64,000 bases of DNA from Acidimicrobiia bacterium. GTDB taxonomy: Bacteria > Actinomycetota > Acidimicrobiia > Spongiisociales > Spongiisociaceae. A program made the translations under genes and the position numbers. Location of the stretch: assembly GCA_003229305.1 (NCBI GenBank), contig QIDH01000057.1, positions 1-64,000 of the forward strand. Direction: 5' to 3'. The notes beneath the pieces are model-generated. The model searched no databases, was not told the origin of the DNA, and was given only the letters and a program-made list of their open reading frames with translations. Positions within the stretch are counted from its first letter, which is position 1, and each line of letters opens with the position of its first letter. Shown here in pieces: positions 1 through 8,452 of this stretch.

Positions 1-10
1 AAATATGTAC

Positions 11-39
11 TTGACGCCATATGGGTGTCATCACATACT
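11..39 (+). promoter_or_regulatory. Sigma-70-like promoter (TTGACG-N17-CATACT) overlapped by near-palindrome TGACGCCATATGGGTGTCA (12-30), probable autoregulatory operator of the XRE gene
   Basis: Direct reading: -35 TTGACG at 11-16, 17-nt spacer, -10 CATACT at 34-39; inverted repeat TGAC.CC...GG.GTCA. Confidence 0.6.
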
Positions 40-66
40 GAATCCGGATAGGCAAGGAGAAGCGAT

Positions 67-369
67 ATGGCCACGAAGGGCCGCATCCTTGATGAGTACA
101 TCGCAAAGTACCGGACGACGGCGCCTCCGGAGGAAGTTGCGGTGTTCGACGGCTACGTCGATCACTTCAGTCTCGCCGGCCAGATCCTGGAGGCACGCAA
201 GAGGGCGGGCCTGACTCAAACCGACCTAGCGGCACTGACAGGAATCGGTCAGAGCGAGATCAGCCGAATAGAACGCGGCAACGGTAACCCAACTCAAGAA
301 ACCCTCTCCAAGATCGGTCGCGCCGTCAACAAGCGCCTGGCCTTCGTAGACTTTTCTCCTCCAGCCTGA
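67..369 (+). CDS. XRE-family HTH protein, HigA-like antitoxin/transcriptional regulator
   Basis: ORF 100 aa with HTH_3 pattern LEARKRAGLTQTDLAALTGIGQSEISRIERGNGNPTQETLSKIGRAV. Confidence 0.85.
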   Translation: MATKGRILDEYIAKYRTTAPPEEVAVFDGYVDHFSLAGQILEARKRAGLTQTDLAALTGIGQSEISRIERGNGNPTQETLSKIGRAVNKRLAFVDFSPPA

Positions 370-597
370 GGATCGCCCTGGAACCGGTCAGGGCTCAACT
401 CGGTCAGAGGCACCGTCCGACTGTCGGCTCAGAGACGCATGACCGTCGATGCCGACACAGGGTCCAACATCTCGGACGTCCTTCTCCCACTCCTCGAGCC
501 GCCAAGACAATCCGACTTCCGACCGTCTTCCGAAGGCGCCGAAACCCTCTGATCTGGCTTCACGCGGCAGAGCTCATTGGTCATTGGTCCCATCCCA

Positions 598-1572
598 TTA
601 GCGCGGAACTGTGACCACGACTTTGCCCTTGGCGTGGCCTTCTTCGAGGTACCGCATCGCTTCGGAAAGTTCGCTCAATGGGTATGTCCGGTCGATGACG
701 GGTGTGATTTCGCCGGCTTCGACGAGCTCCTTGAGGACTACCAGATCCGCCTGTTCCACTTTCGCCAGCATCGGGGTCATCGTCTGGCTCCTGAACACCG
801 AGGACAACAACACTTTGAGAATCCCTGTGAGCGGACCGATCCAGTCGCCCATGCCAATGGCCCCGCACATCACATAGACCCCGTTGGTGGTCAAGGCCCC
901 CCGGTAGCTTCGCAACGATTGGGTGCCGACCAGATCGAAGATCACGTCGTAACGTCGCCCGTTGGTGGTGAAGTCCTCGGTGGCGTAGTCAATGACGTGG
1001 TCTGCGCCGATCGAGCGAACCATCTCGAGATTGGCAGTGCTGCAGACCGCAGTGACCACGGCCCCGAACGACTTGGCGATCTGCACCGCGAAGGTCCCCA
1101 CCCCTCCAGACGCTCCGTTGATCAGGACCTTGTGCCCCCGCTCGGTCCGACCCTTGTCACGGATTCCTTGGAGGGCGGTCAGGCCTGCAAGAGGTACCGC
1201 CGCGGCTTGTTCGAAGGACAAATTGGTTGGCTTCAGAGCTATCCGGTCCGCCGGAACGCACACATACTCGGCGAAGCTCTGCTTGACCTCGCCAAACACT
1301 TCGTCACCGGCGCGAAATTGCGTCACGTTCTTGCCGACCTCCTCGATCCGTCCGGCCATGTCGGCGCCTTGGATCTTGGCCTTCGGTTTGAGTAGACCCG
1401 CTTGGCTGCGCACCAGGTACGGTTTGCCTCTCATCATGTGCCAGTCGTACGGGTTGACTGATACCGCCTCGACTCGTACCAGCACGTCGTCGTGCCCAAC
1501 TTCGGGCTTGTCGGCCTCCAGGAGTTCGAGCACGTCCGGTGGACCGTACTTGTACTGAACGATCGCTTTCAT
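598..1572 (-). CDS. NAD(P)-dependent zinc-type/quinone oxidoreductase-like alcohol dehydrogenase (MDR superfamily)
   Basis: 324 aa; GHKVLINGASGGVGTFAVQIAKSFGA nucleotide-binding motif, MDR N-terminal fold pattern. Confidence 0.9.
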   Translation of the reverse strand: MKAIVQYKYGPPDVLELLEADKPEVGHDDVLVRVEAVSVNPYDWHMMRGKPYLVRSQAGLLKPKAKIQGADMAGRIEEVGKNVTQFRAGDEVFGEVKQSFAEYVCVPADRIALKPTNLSFEQAAAVPLAGLTALQGIRDKGRTERGHKVLINGASGGVGTFAVQIAKSFGAVVTAVCSTANLEMVRSIGADHVIDYATEDFTTNGRRYDVIFDLVGTQSLRSYRGALTTNGVYVMCGAIGMGDWIGPLTGILKVLLSSVFRSQTMTPMLAKVEQADLVVLKELVEAGEITPVIDRTYPLSELSEAMRYLEEGHAKGKVVVTVPR

Positions 1573-1633
1573 CGGACTTTCCCATGGTTCTTTGCGGTGC
1601 GGCCGTGGGCGGTGGGGAATACCCCATACAGTG

Positions 1634-1726
1634 CATACGTTGTAAGCATATGCGGTAAGTTACATGTACACCGTAAGTTCGTCAAGGGCGAGGCGTGCAG
1701 GGCTTCGTAGGGCTTACGTTGTACGA
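1634..1726. promoter_or_regulatory. Divergent promoter region with repeated TetR-type operators, consensus CTTAC-N3-GTA(A/C)
   Basis: CATACGTTGTAAG (1634-1646), AACTTACGGTGTACA on - strand (1665-1679), CTTACGTTGTACG (1713-1725). Confidence 0.65.
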
Positions 1727-1747
1727 TGTGCTCAAGAGCCCGGAGGA

Positions 1748-2437
1748 ATGATGGGTACCCAAGTCGAGACAACCGCAGCGCCGCGGATCCCTTTGACCAG
1801 GCAACGGGTGCTGAGTGGCGCGATCGTGCTTGCCGACCAAGAGGGGCTCGAGGCCCTCAGCATGCGTCGGCTTGGCCAGGAGCTCGGCGTCGAGGCGATG
1901 TCGCTCTATAACCATGTCGCCAACAAGGAAGACATCCTCGACGGTATGGTCGATGCCATCGTAGGCGAGATCGACTTGTCGAACGGCGGGACCGATTGGA
2001 AGTCCTCGATGCGTCGACGGGCGTTGGCGGCCCGTGAAGTCATGGTTCGCCATGATTGGGCGTCAGGCGTGATCGAGTCGAGAACCAACATTTCCCCGGC
2101 GATGATGACCTATATGGAGTCGACGCTCGGCATATTCGTGGACGGGGGGTTCTCGATGGATCTCGCCCACCATGCGATGCACGCCATCGGCAGTCGGCTC
2201 TTGGGATTCACTCAGTCGTTGTTCGATGAGCAAGCGGACTCTCCGGCCAGCCCTGAGGAAGCAGCGATCCTCGCCCAGCAGATGACGGCGGAGTTCCCGA
2301 ATATCAGTGCGTTGGTCATGGAGATCACCCACGACGAAGACTCAACCGTCGGTGAGGGTTGCGACGACGACGTCGAATTTGTTTTTGCGCTTGATCTGAT
2401 CCTGGATGGCCTGGATCGCCTGAAGGAATCAGCCTGA
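1748..2437 (+). CDS. TetR/AcrR family transcriptional regulator (TetR_C_1-like C-terminal domain)
   Basis: HTH LGQELGVEAMSLYNHVANKEDILDGMVDAI; SD ggagg before the internal ATG at 1748/1751. Confidence 0.9.
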   Translation: MMGTQVETTAAPRIPLTRQRVLSGAIVLADQEGLEALSMRRLGQELGVEAMSLYNHVANKEDILDGMVDAIVGEIDLSNGGTDWKSSMRRRALAAREVMVRHDWASGVIESRTNISPAMMTYMESTLGIFVDGGFSMDLAHHAMHAIGSRLLGFTQSLFDEQADSPASPEEAAILAQQMTAEFPNISALVMEITHDEDSTVGEGCDDDVEFVFALDLILDGLDRLKESA

Positions 2438-2491
2438 TCCGATCTACCAAGGTGCTAACCAGCAATGGGGCGCGTGTCTTTCACCTTGACA

Positions 2492-2538
2492 AACTTACGC
2501 TGTACATGTAATTTGTCCAAAATCCTTACGTAGTAAGT
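2492..2538. promoter_or_regulatory. TetR-type operator pair upstream of the ABC exporter
   Basis: AACTTACGCTGTACATGTAATTT (2492-2514) and CTTACGTAGTAAG (2525-2537). Confidence 0.65.
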
Positions 2539-2645
2539 TCTACGAGGCGGCATATTGCTCGCCTTGCCGTGCCAAACAGACAAGTGAGCAAGCCATGGAG
2601 GCACCCAGGATTGGTCTGCTCCGGCTCCAGAAATGGAAGACCCCA

Positions 2646-3638
2646 ATGAAACCCATGATCGAAGCACGCAGCCTCTCGAAGCGATACGGAGAAGTGATCG
2701 CCTTGGACGGCCTGGACCTGAGCGTTCCCGAGGGGACGATTCTCGGGCTGCTCGGCCCAAATGGTGCCGGCAAGACCACGGCTGTGTCAATCCTGACAAC
2801 CCTCCTCGTGCCGGACTCCGGGACAGCCACAGTGGCAGGCGCAGATATACTGGCGTCGCCCCGTGAAGTGAGGAAGAACATCGGGTTGTCCGGCCAATAT
2901 GCGGCTGTGGACGAGCATCTCACCGGTTTCGAAAATCTCGACATGATCGCGAGGCTGTACCATCTCGGGAGACAGCGGTCGAAGTCCAGGGCCCGCGAGT
3001 TGCTCGAGAGGTTCGACCTCGCCGATGCGGCCGATCGGCCCGTCAAGACGTATTCAGGGGGCATGCGTCGGCGCCTCGACCTGGCCGGCGCCCTCGTGGC
3101 TGAAGCACCAGTCCTCTTCCTGGACGAGCCGACCACCGGACTGGACCCGCGCAGCCGCACAGAACTGTGGTCCATTGTCCGCGAGCTGGTCAACCAAGGC
3201 AGGACATGCTTGCTGACCACTCAATATATGGAAGAAGCGGACCAATTAGCAGACGACATCCTGGTGATCGACCATGGTCATGAGATCGCCCATGGCACGG
3301 CCGACGAACTCAAGATGATGGTTGGAGGAGAGCGGATTGCGCTTTCCCTGCAATCGGACGCAAGCATGGATGATGCCAGGGCAGTGTTGATCCGATACTC
3401 GGTCGGCGAACTCCACGTGCAGGGACGATCGGTCACGGCGCCCATCTCGGGCGGCGCAGCGACACTCACTGAAGTGCTCAGGGCTCTCGACTCTGAGGGA
3501 GTCAAGCTGCGAGATGTCGGCCTTCGCAGGCCAACCCTGGACGACGTTTTCCTTTCGCTCACGGGTCGGGTGGCTCGAACCGACGACGAGGAGACAGACA
3601 TTTCCGAACAAGGCGTCGCTCTCGAGGAGGCCTCCTGA
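2646..3638 (+). CDS. DrrA-like daunorubicin/antibiotic ABC exporter ATP-binding protein
   Basis: Walker A GPNGAGKTT, signature YSGGMRRRLDLAGALV, Walker B LFLDEPTTGLDP; DrrA-type C-terminal extension. Confidence 0.93.
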   Translation: MKPMIEARSLSKRYGEVIALDGLDLSVPEGTILGLLGPNGAGKTTAVSILTTLLVPDSGTATVAGADILASPREVRKNIGLSGQYAAVDEHLTGFENLDMIARLYHLGRQRSKSRARELLERFDLADAADRPVKTYSGGMRRRLDLAGALVAEAPVLFLDEPTTGLDPRSRTELWSIVRELVNQGRTCLLTTQYMEEADQLADDILVIDHGHEIAHGTADELKMMVGGERIALSLQSDASMDDARAVLIRYSVGELHVQGRSVTAPISGGAATLTEVLRALDSEGVKLRDVGLRRPTLDDVFLSLTGRVARTDDEETDISEQGVALEEAS

Positions 3639-4444
3639 TGGACAACATCAAGTTCGCGCTCGCTGATGGGGTCGTGATCGCCAAGCGGAACGTCATCAAG
3701 ATCAAGCGGGTACCAGAGCTGTTGGTGTCCGTGCTTATCTCGCCGATCATCTTTGTATTGCTTTTTGCCTACGTCTTTGGGAGTTCAATCGAGATTCAGG
3801 GTGGCTCCTATCGAGAATTCTTGATCAGCGGCATTTTCGCAATGAACCTGACATTTTCGGCGACGTTGACGGGAGCCGGGCTCGCCGAAGACATGCAGAA
3901 AGGCATCATCGACAGGTTCCGCTCACTTCCCATGTCGCGCTCAGCGGTGGTTTTCGGTAGGACGGGAAGCGATGTGATCTACAACGTGCTCTCGCTGATC
4001 ATCATGTCGATCACCGGTTTCGTCGTTGGTTGGCGGATCCACAATGGGTTGGGCAAGGCCATCCTCGGGTTCGGTCTTCTGTTGCTGTTTGCCTATGCAA
4101 TGTCCTGGATCATGGCATACGTAGGGCTTCTGGTACCAAGCCCAGAAGTTGTCAGCAATGCGTCGTTCATGGTCATTTTTCCCTTGAGCTTCATCGCCAA
4201 CACATTTGTACCTGCCGAAAACCTGCCGACCCCGCTGCGAGTGTTCGCAGAGTGGAATCCCGTCTCGTCCGTAACCCAGGCATCGCGGGAGTTCTTTGGC
4301 AACATCCCTATTGGTACCCCGGATCCGACCGCCTGGCCGCTTCAAAATCCTGCCGTGTACACAGTGATCTGGGTTGCGATCATCATCGCCATATTCGCCC
4401 CGCTCGCGGTACGCCGATACAAACTTGCGCCGACAAAATCGTGA
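3638..4444 (+). CDS. DrrB-like ABC-2 type permease
   Basis: 268 aa multi-TM protein with start overlapping the DrrA stop; ABC2 membrane motif pattern. Confidence 0.9.
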   Translation: MDNIKFALADGVVIAKRNVIKIKRVPELLVSVLISPIIFVLLFAYVFGSSIEIQGGSYREFLISGIFAMNLTFSATLTGAGLAEDMQKGIIDRFRSLPMSRSAVVFGRTGSDVIYNVLSLIIMSITGFVVGWRIHNGLGKAILGFGLLLLFAYAMSWIMAYVGLLVPSPEVVSNASFMVIFPLSFIANTFVPAENLPTPLRVFAEWNPVSSVTQASREFFGNIPIGTPDPTAWPLQNPAVYTVIWVAIIIAIFAPLAVRRYKLAPTKS

Positions 4445-4478
4445 TGACCCTGGGTTGACAATTCCAAATCGCCCACCT

Positions 4479-4506
4479 AACTTACGCCGTACACTTACAT
4501 AGTAAA
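4479..4506. promoter_or_regulatory. TetR-type operator pair upstream of the MMPL transporter
   Basis: AACTTACGCCGTACA (4479-4493) and CTTACATAGTAAA (4494-4506). Confidence 0.65.
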
Positions 4507-4548
4507 CCATTGTTTCAAGAAATCTCGAACAGAATCTGAGGAGAACAA

Positions 4549-6789
4549 ATGTCACATGCGCTCTATCGACTGGGTCGATTCGCTGCCCGTCGTCCGTGGA
4601 CCGTGATCGGTACTTGGGTTCTCGTCGCTGTAGTGGTGCTCGGTTCTTCTGCACTCTTCGGCCGTGAGTTAGAGGACTCCTTCGAAGTCCCTGGATTGGA
4701 CTCCCAGGACGCCGTCGATCTGCTGACCGCCGCACAGTCCGATCGAGCGGGTTTGACAGCCCAGGTTGTGGTTACGCCACTCGATGAGGGAGCGACGTTC
4801 TTCGACTCCGCTCAGGCGCAGTCCGCATTGCGAGACGTCCAGGAGCTGGCCGCCTCACTTCCCAACGTTCTGGGCACCACCGACCCGGCAGGCGCGTTGG
4901 CGCAAGGGCCAGAGGCTGCGGTGATGAGCGGGTCTGTTTCGCCAGACGGTCGTGTTGCGTTGATCGGTCTCCAGTATCCCGTGATCCAAGACTTGGACCC
5001 TATCGACCTGGACAACTTCAAGGAGTTCGGCGATGAAGCCAGGGTGGGATCACCGCTCCAAGTCGAACTGCGCGGAGACTTGTTCTTCTCTTTCGAAGAA
5101 CCCCAGACGGGAACTGGTGAGATGCTCGGCCTGATCACCGCCGTAATCATCTTACTTCTGGCCTTCGGATCGCTGATTGCGATGGGCCTGCCGGTCGGGA
5201 TGGCGATCTTCGGCCTGACCCTGGGCATCAGCGCCATGTCGCTGATCACATACCTGGTCGACATTCCAAGCTTTGCTCCTCAGATGGGCAGCATGATCGG
5301 CTTGGGTGTCGGCATCGACTACGCGCTTTTTCTGGTCACAAGACATCGTGAGTTCTTGGCGAGAGGCATGACCGTCGAGGAGTCGGTGGGCCGAGCAGTG
5401 GCAACCGGTGGTCAAGCAGTGATCTTTGCCGGAGGCACAGTCGTAATCGCGATTCTCGGGCTGGCGGTCGCCGGGGTTCCGTTCTTGACTGCTGCCGGAA
5501 TTTCAACTTCCGTCATCGTTCTGATCATGGTGGTCGCTTCCGTGACCCTGCTTCCCGCCTTCCTTGGTCTCGCAGGGCATTGGATCAACCGGCTGGGAAT
5601 CAGACGACACAAAGGTGCAGATGGACGAACCATCGGCGCCGGCTGGGAGCGATGGGTCGAACACGTGGCCGCAAACGCGTGGGCGTACGCCATCGGTGTG
5701 ACAGTGTTCCTGTTGGTCCTGACTGCTCCGGTCCTGGCGCTTCGTCTTGGTTTCCCGGATGACGGCACCCTGCCGGACACGCGGACAGAACGTAGGGCGT
5801 ATGACCTCGTGGCTGATGGTTTCGGTCCTGGCATCAACGGCCCATTGGTCATCGCAATCGACATCTCCGAAGACGCGAGCGTGATCGAACCTTTGGTAAG
5901 GGCGATTGCGGGCGATTCCGGAATTGCGGCTGTCGCGCCCCCTGAGATCAACGTTGAAGCCGGCGTCGCAACTGTGATCGCCTTTCCGACCACTTCTCCT
6001 CAGGACGAAGCGACTCTCGAGACCATCAAGAGGCTGCGGGCCGACGTGTTCCCCCCACTGCTCGACCAGAGTCCAGCCAAGGCCCATGTTGGAGGAGCGA
6101 CGGCGAGCTTCGCCGACATCGGCGACAAGGTCAACGGTCGGCTGCTCGTGTTCATCGCCGCGGTGATTGCCCTGTCGTTCGTATTGCTGGTTGTGGTGTT
6201 CAGGTCGATTCTGGTGCCTCTGAAAGCTGCGGTTCTCAACCTGCTCAGCATCGGCGCCGCCTACGGAGTGTTGGTCATGGTTTTCCAATGGGGTTGGGGC
6301 AAGAGCCTCATCGGGTTGGAAGCCACCGTCCCGATCGTGTCCTTTATTCCGATGTTCATGTTCGCGATCCTGTTCGGTTTGTCCATGGACTACGAAGTGT
6401 TTCTGCTGTCGAGAGTTCGCGAGGAGTACCTCCTAACCGGTGACAACGACCGTTCCGTGGTGCATGGCATAGCCAGCACCGCGAGGGTCATCACGTCTGC
6501 CGCTCTGATCATGATTTCGGTCTTCCTCGGATTTGTGCTTGGAGACGATCCGATAATCAAGATGATGGGCCTCGGTCTAGCAGTTGCGATCTTTGTAGAC
6601 GCCACGATCGTACGAGTGGTCCTTGTGCCGGCCACGATGAAACTGATGGGCGATGCCAACTGGTGGATCCCCGGTTGGCTCGACCGGCTGTTGCCAACCA
6701 TCGACATCGAGGGTGAGGCAGGCTTGCCTGAACCCGATATGGAAAAAGATCTCGACCCGGACGCCGACAAACAAGGAGCTCTGGTCTAG
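4549..6789 (+). CDS. MMPL family RND transporter
   Basis: 746 aa; two TM blocks; GLGVGIDYALFLVTRHREF and GLSMDYEVFLLSRVREEY motifs. Confidence 0.95.
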   Translation: MSHALYRLGRFAARRPWTVIGTWVLVAVVVLGSSALFGRELEDSFEVPGLDSQDAVDLLTAAQSDRAGLTAQVVVTPLDEGATFFDSAQAQSALRDVQELAASLPNVLGTTDPAGALAQGPEAAVMSGSVSPDGRVALIGLQYPVIQDLDPIDLDNFKEFGDEARVGSPLQVELRGDLFFSFEEPQTGTGEMLGLITAVIILLLAFGSLIAMGLPVGMAIFGLTLGISAMSLITYLVDIPSFAPQMGSMIGLGVGIDYALFLVTRHREFLARGMTVEESVGRAVATGGQAVIFAGGTVVIAILGLAVAGVPFLTAAGISTSVIVLIMVVASVTLLPAFLGLAGHWINRLGIRRHKGADGRTIGAGWERWVEHVAANAWAYAIGVTVFLLVLTAPVLALRLGFPDDGTLPDTRTERRAYDLVADGFGPGINGPLVIAIDISEDASVIEPLVRAIAGDSGIAAVAPPEINVEAGVATVIAFPTTSPQDEATLETIKRLRADVFPPLLDQSPAKAHVGGATASFADIGDKVNGRLLVFIAAVIALSFVLLVVVFRSILVPLKAAVLNLLSIGAAYGVLVMVFQWGWGKSLIGLEATVPIVSFIPMFMFAILFGLSMDYEVFLLSRVREEYLLTGDNDRSVVHGIASTARVITSAALIMISVFLGFVLGDDPIIKMMGLGLAVAIFVDATIVRVVLVPATMKLMGDANWWIPGWLDRLLPTIDIEGEAGLPEPDMEKDLDPDADKQGALV

Positions 6790-6817
6790 CTCGCCTTCAT
6801 GCGAGGGCTGATTAGCC

Positions 6818-8452
6818 TTGGAAGGCCAGACAGGTCGGAGGGCGGAATTGGCTGATGCGCCTTGGTGGAAGAGCGCCGTCATCTACCAGATCTACCCACG
6901 TTCGTTCATGGATTCGAACGGTGACGGTGTTGGAGATCTTGCGGGCATCACGAGCAAGATCGACTACCTGGTGGACACGCTTGGCATAGACGCGATTTGG
7001 ATCTCGCCGTTCTTCAATTCACCAATGGCGGATTTCGGATACGACGTTTCCGACTACACGGGTGTTGATCCGCTCTTTGGTGACCTCGACGCCTTCGATT
7101 CCCTCGTGGCCCGCTGTCGGGAGCGGGGGCTGCGCCTGATCATCGACTGGGTGCCGAACCATTCTTCGTCCGAACATCCATGGTTCGTCGAGTCGAAGTC
7201 CTCACGCGACAATCCAAAGCGAGACTGGTACACCTGGGCGGATCCGGCTCCGGACGGTGGCCCGCCAAACAACTGGATCGCAGTGTTCGGAGGTCCGGCC
7301 TGGGAGTACGACGATTCCACCGGTCAGTACTATTTGCACAGTTTCTTGGCGAGCCAACCTGACCTGAACTGGCGAAACCAGGGCCTCAAATCCGCCATGC
7401 TCGATACGCTCGCGTTCTGGCTAGACCGGGGCGTGGACGGGTTCCGGATGGACGTGGTGCACTTCGCGATGAAGGACCCCGAACTGGCGGACAATCCGGT
7501 GCTCGACCAACCTGAGACCGGCTACAAGTCGCTCGGCAACGAGTACGACAGGTTGGTGCACGCCAACGACCGAGGCCACCCAGACATCCATCCGATGCTC
7601 CGTGAGGTGCGTTCCATCCTCGACCGGGCAGAGGCCGAATCTGGATCGGCCAAGTATTCGCTTGGGGAAATCCATTTGCTCGACTGGAACGAGTGGGCCT
7701 CGTACTACGGGGCAGACAACGACGAACTGCACATGCCATACAACTTTGCATTCGTCAATGGTCCGTGGACGGCGCAATGGGCCAGGAACAACGTTGAAGA
7801 GCTTGAGGCCGCCCTGCCGGAAGGCGCATGGCCGAACTACGTGCTCTCCAACCATGACGAACACCGGCTGGTGGCGCGCCTGGGGTGGGATCGTTCGGCG
7901 CTTGCGATCTTGATGCTGCTCACCCTGCGGGGCACTCCGACCATCTATTACGGCGACGAGGTCGGAATGCTTCAGGCCGATATTCCACCCGAACGCCAGC
8001 AGGATCCGTGGGGTCAACGAGTTGCCGAGTTGGGCCGAGATGGTGAACGAACCCCAATGCAATGGGATGCGACGCCAGAGGCCGGTTTTACCAAACCGGG
8101 AGTCGAACCCTGGCTGCCGATCGTCGATCCGGATGGGTTGCACAATGTGGCTGCGCAACTCGACGATCCAAACAGTCGCCTCGAGTTCTACAGACGCCTC
8201 CTGGCGATCCGCAAGACATCGTCTGCGTTGCAACTAGGCGACTACCAAACGATCCACGTCGTTCCAGACGAGGTGTTTGCCTACCGACGCAGCTATGGCC
8301 ACGAGGTCGTGGAGATCTATCTGAATATGGGGCAGTCTCCTGTCGACGTCGTCGCCGAGGGATCCCTTCTGGTCAGTACCGATCGGGCTCGATCAGGCGC
8401 CGTTCGAAACCCGACTCTCGCTGGCCTCGAGGCCATCGCGATCATCCCGTGA
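6818..8452 (+). CDS. GH13 alpha-glucosidase (oligo-1,6-glucosidase-like)
   Basis: VIYQIYPRSFMDSNGDGVGDLAGI; DGFRMDVVHF; LSNHDEHR; start may lie downstream near 6848. Confidence 0.92.
   Translation: MEGQTGRRAELADAPWWKSAVIYQIYPRSFMDSNGDGVGDLAGITSKIDYLVDTLGIDAIWISPFFNSPMADFGYDVSDYTGVDPLFGDLDAFDSLVARCRERGLRLIIDWVPNHSSSEHPWFVESKSSRDNPKRDWYTWADPAPDGGPPNNWIAVFGGPAWEYDDSTGQYYLHSFLASQPDLNWRNQGLKSAMLDTLAFWLDRGVDGFRMDVVHFAMKDPELADNPVLDQPETGYKSLGNEYDRLVHANDRGHPDIHPMLREVRSILDRAEAESGSAKYSLGEIHLLDWNEWASYYGADNDELHMPYNFAFVNGPWTAQWARNNVEELEAALPEGAWPNYVLSNHDEHRLVARLGWDRSALAILMLLTLRGTPTIYYGDEVGMLQADIPPERQQDPWGQRVAELGRDGERTPMQWDATPEAGFTKPGVEPWLPIVDPDGLHNVAAQLDDPNSRLEFYRRLLAIRKTSSALQLGDYQTIHVVPDEVFAYRRSYGHEVVEIYLNMGQSPVDVVAEGSLLVSTDRARSGAVRNPTLAGLEAIAIIP

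Noticed and set aside
577-1395. 272-aa plus-strand ORF opposite the MDR dehydrogenase
   Set aside because: Antisense shadow ORF of a clearly coding high-GC gene; no domain features.
2540-3220. 226-aa Ser/Arg-rich minus ORF across drrA
   Set aside because: Antisense to a DrrA-like ATPase with all motifs; composition typical of shadow frames.
5412-6288. Overlapping 193-aa and 261-aa minus ORFs within the MMPL gene
   Set aside because: Shadow ORFs with low-complexity composition, opposite a complete MMPL protein.
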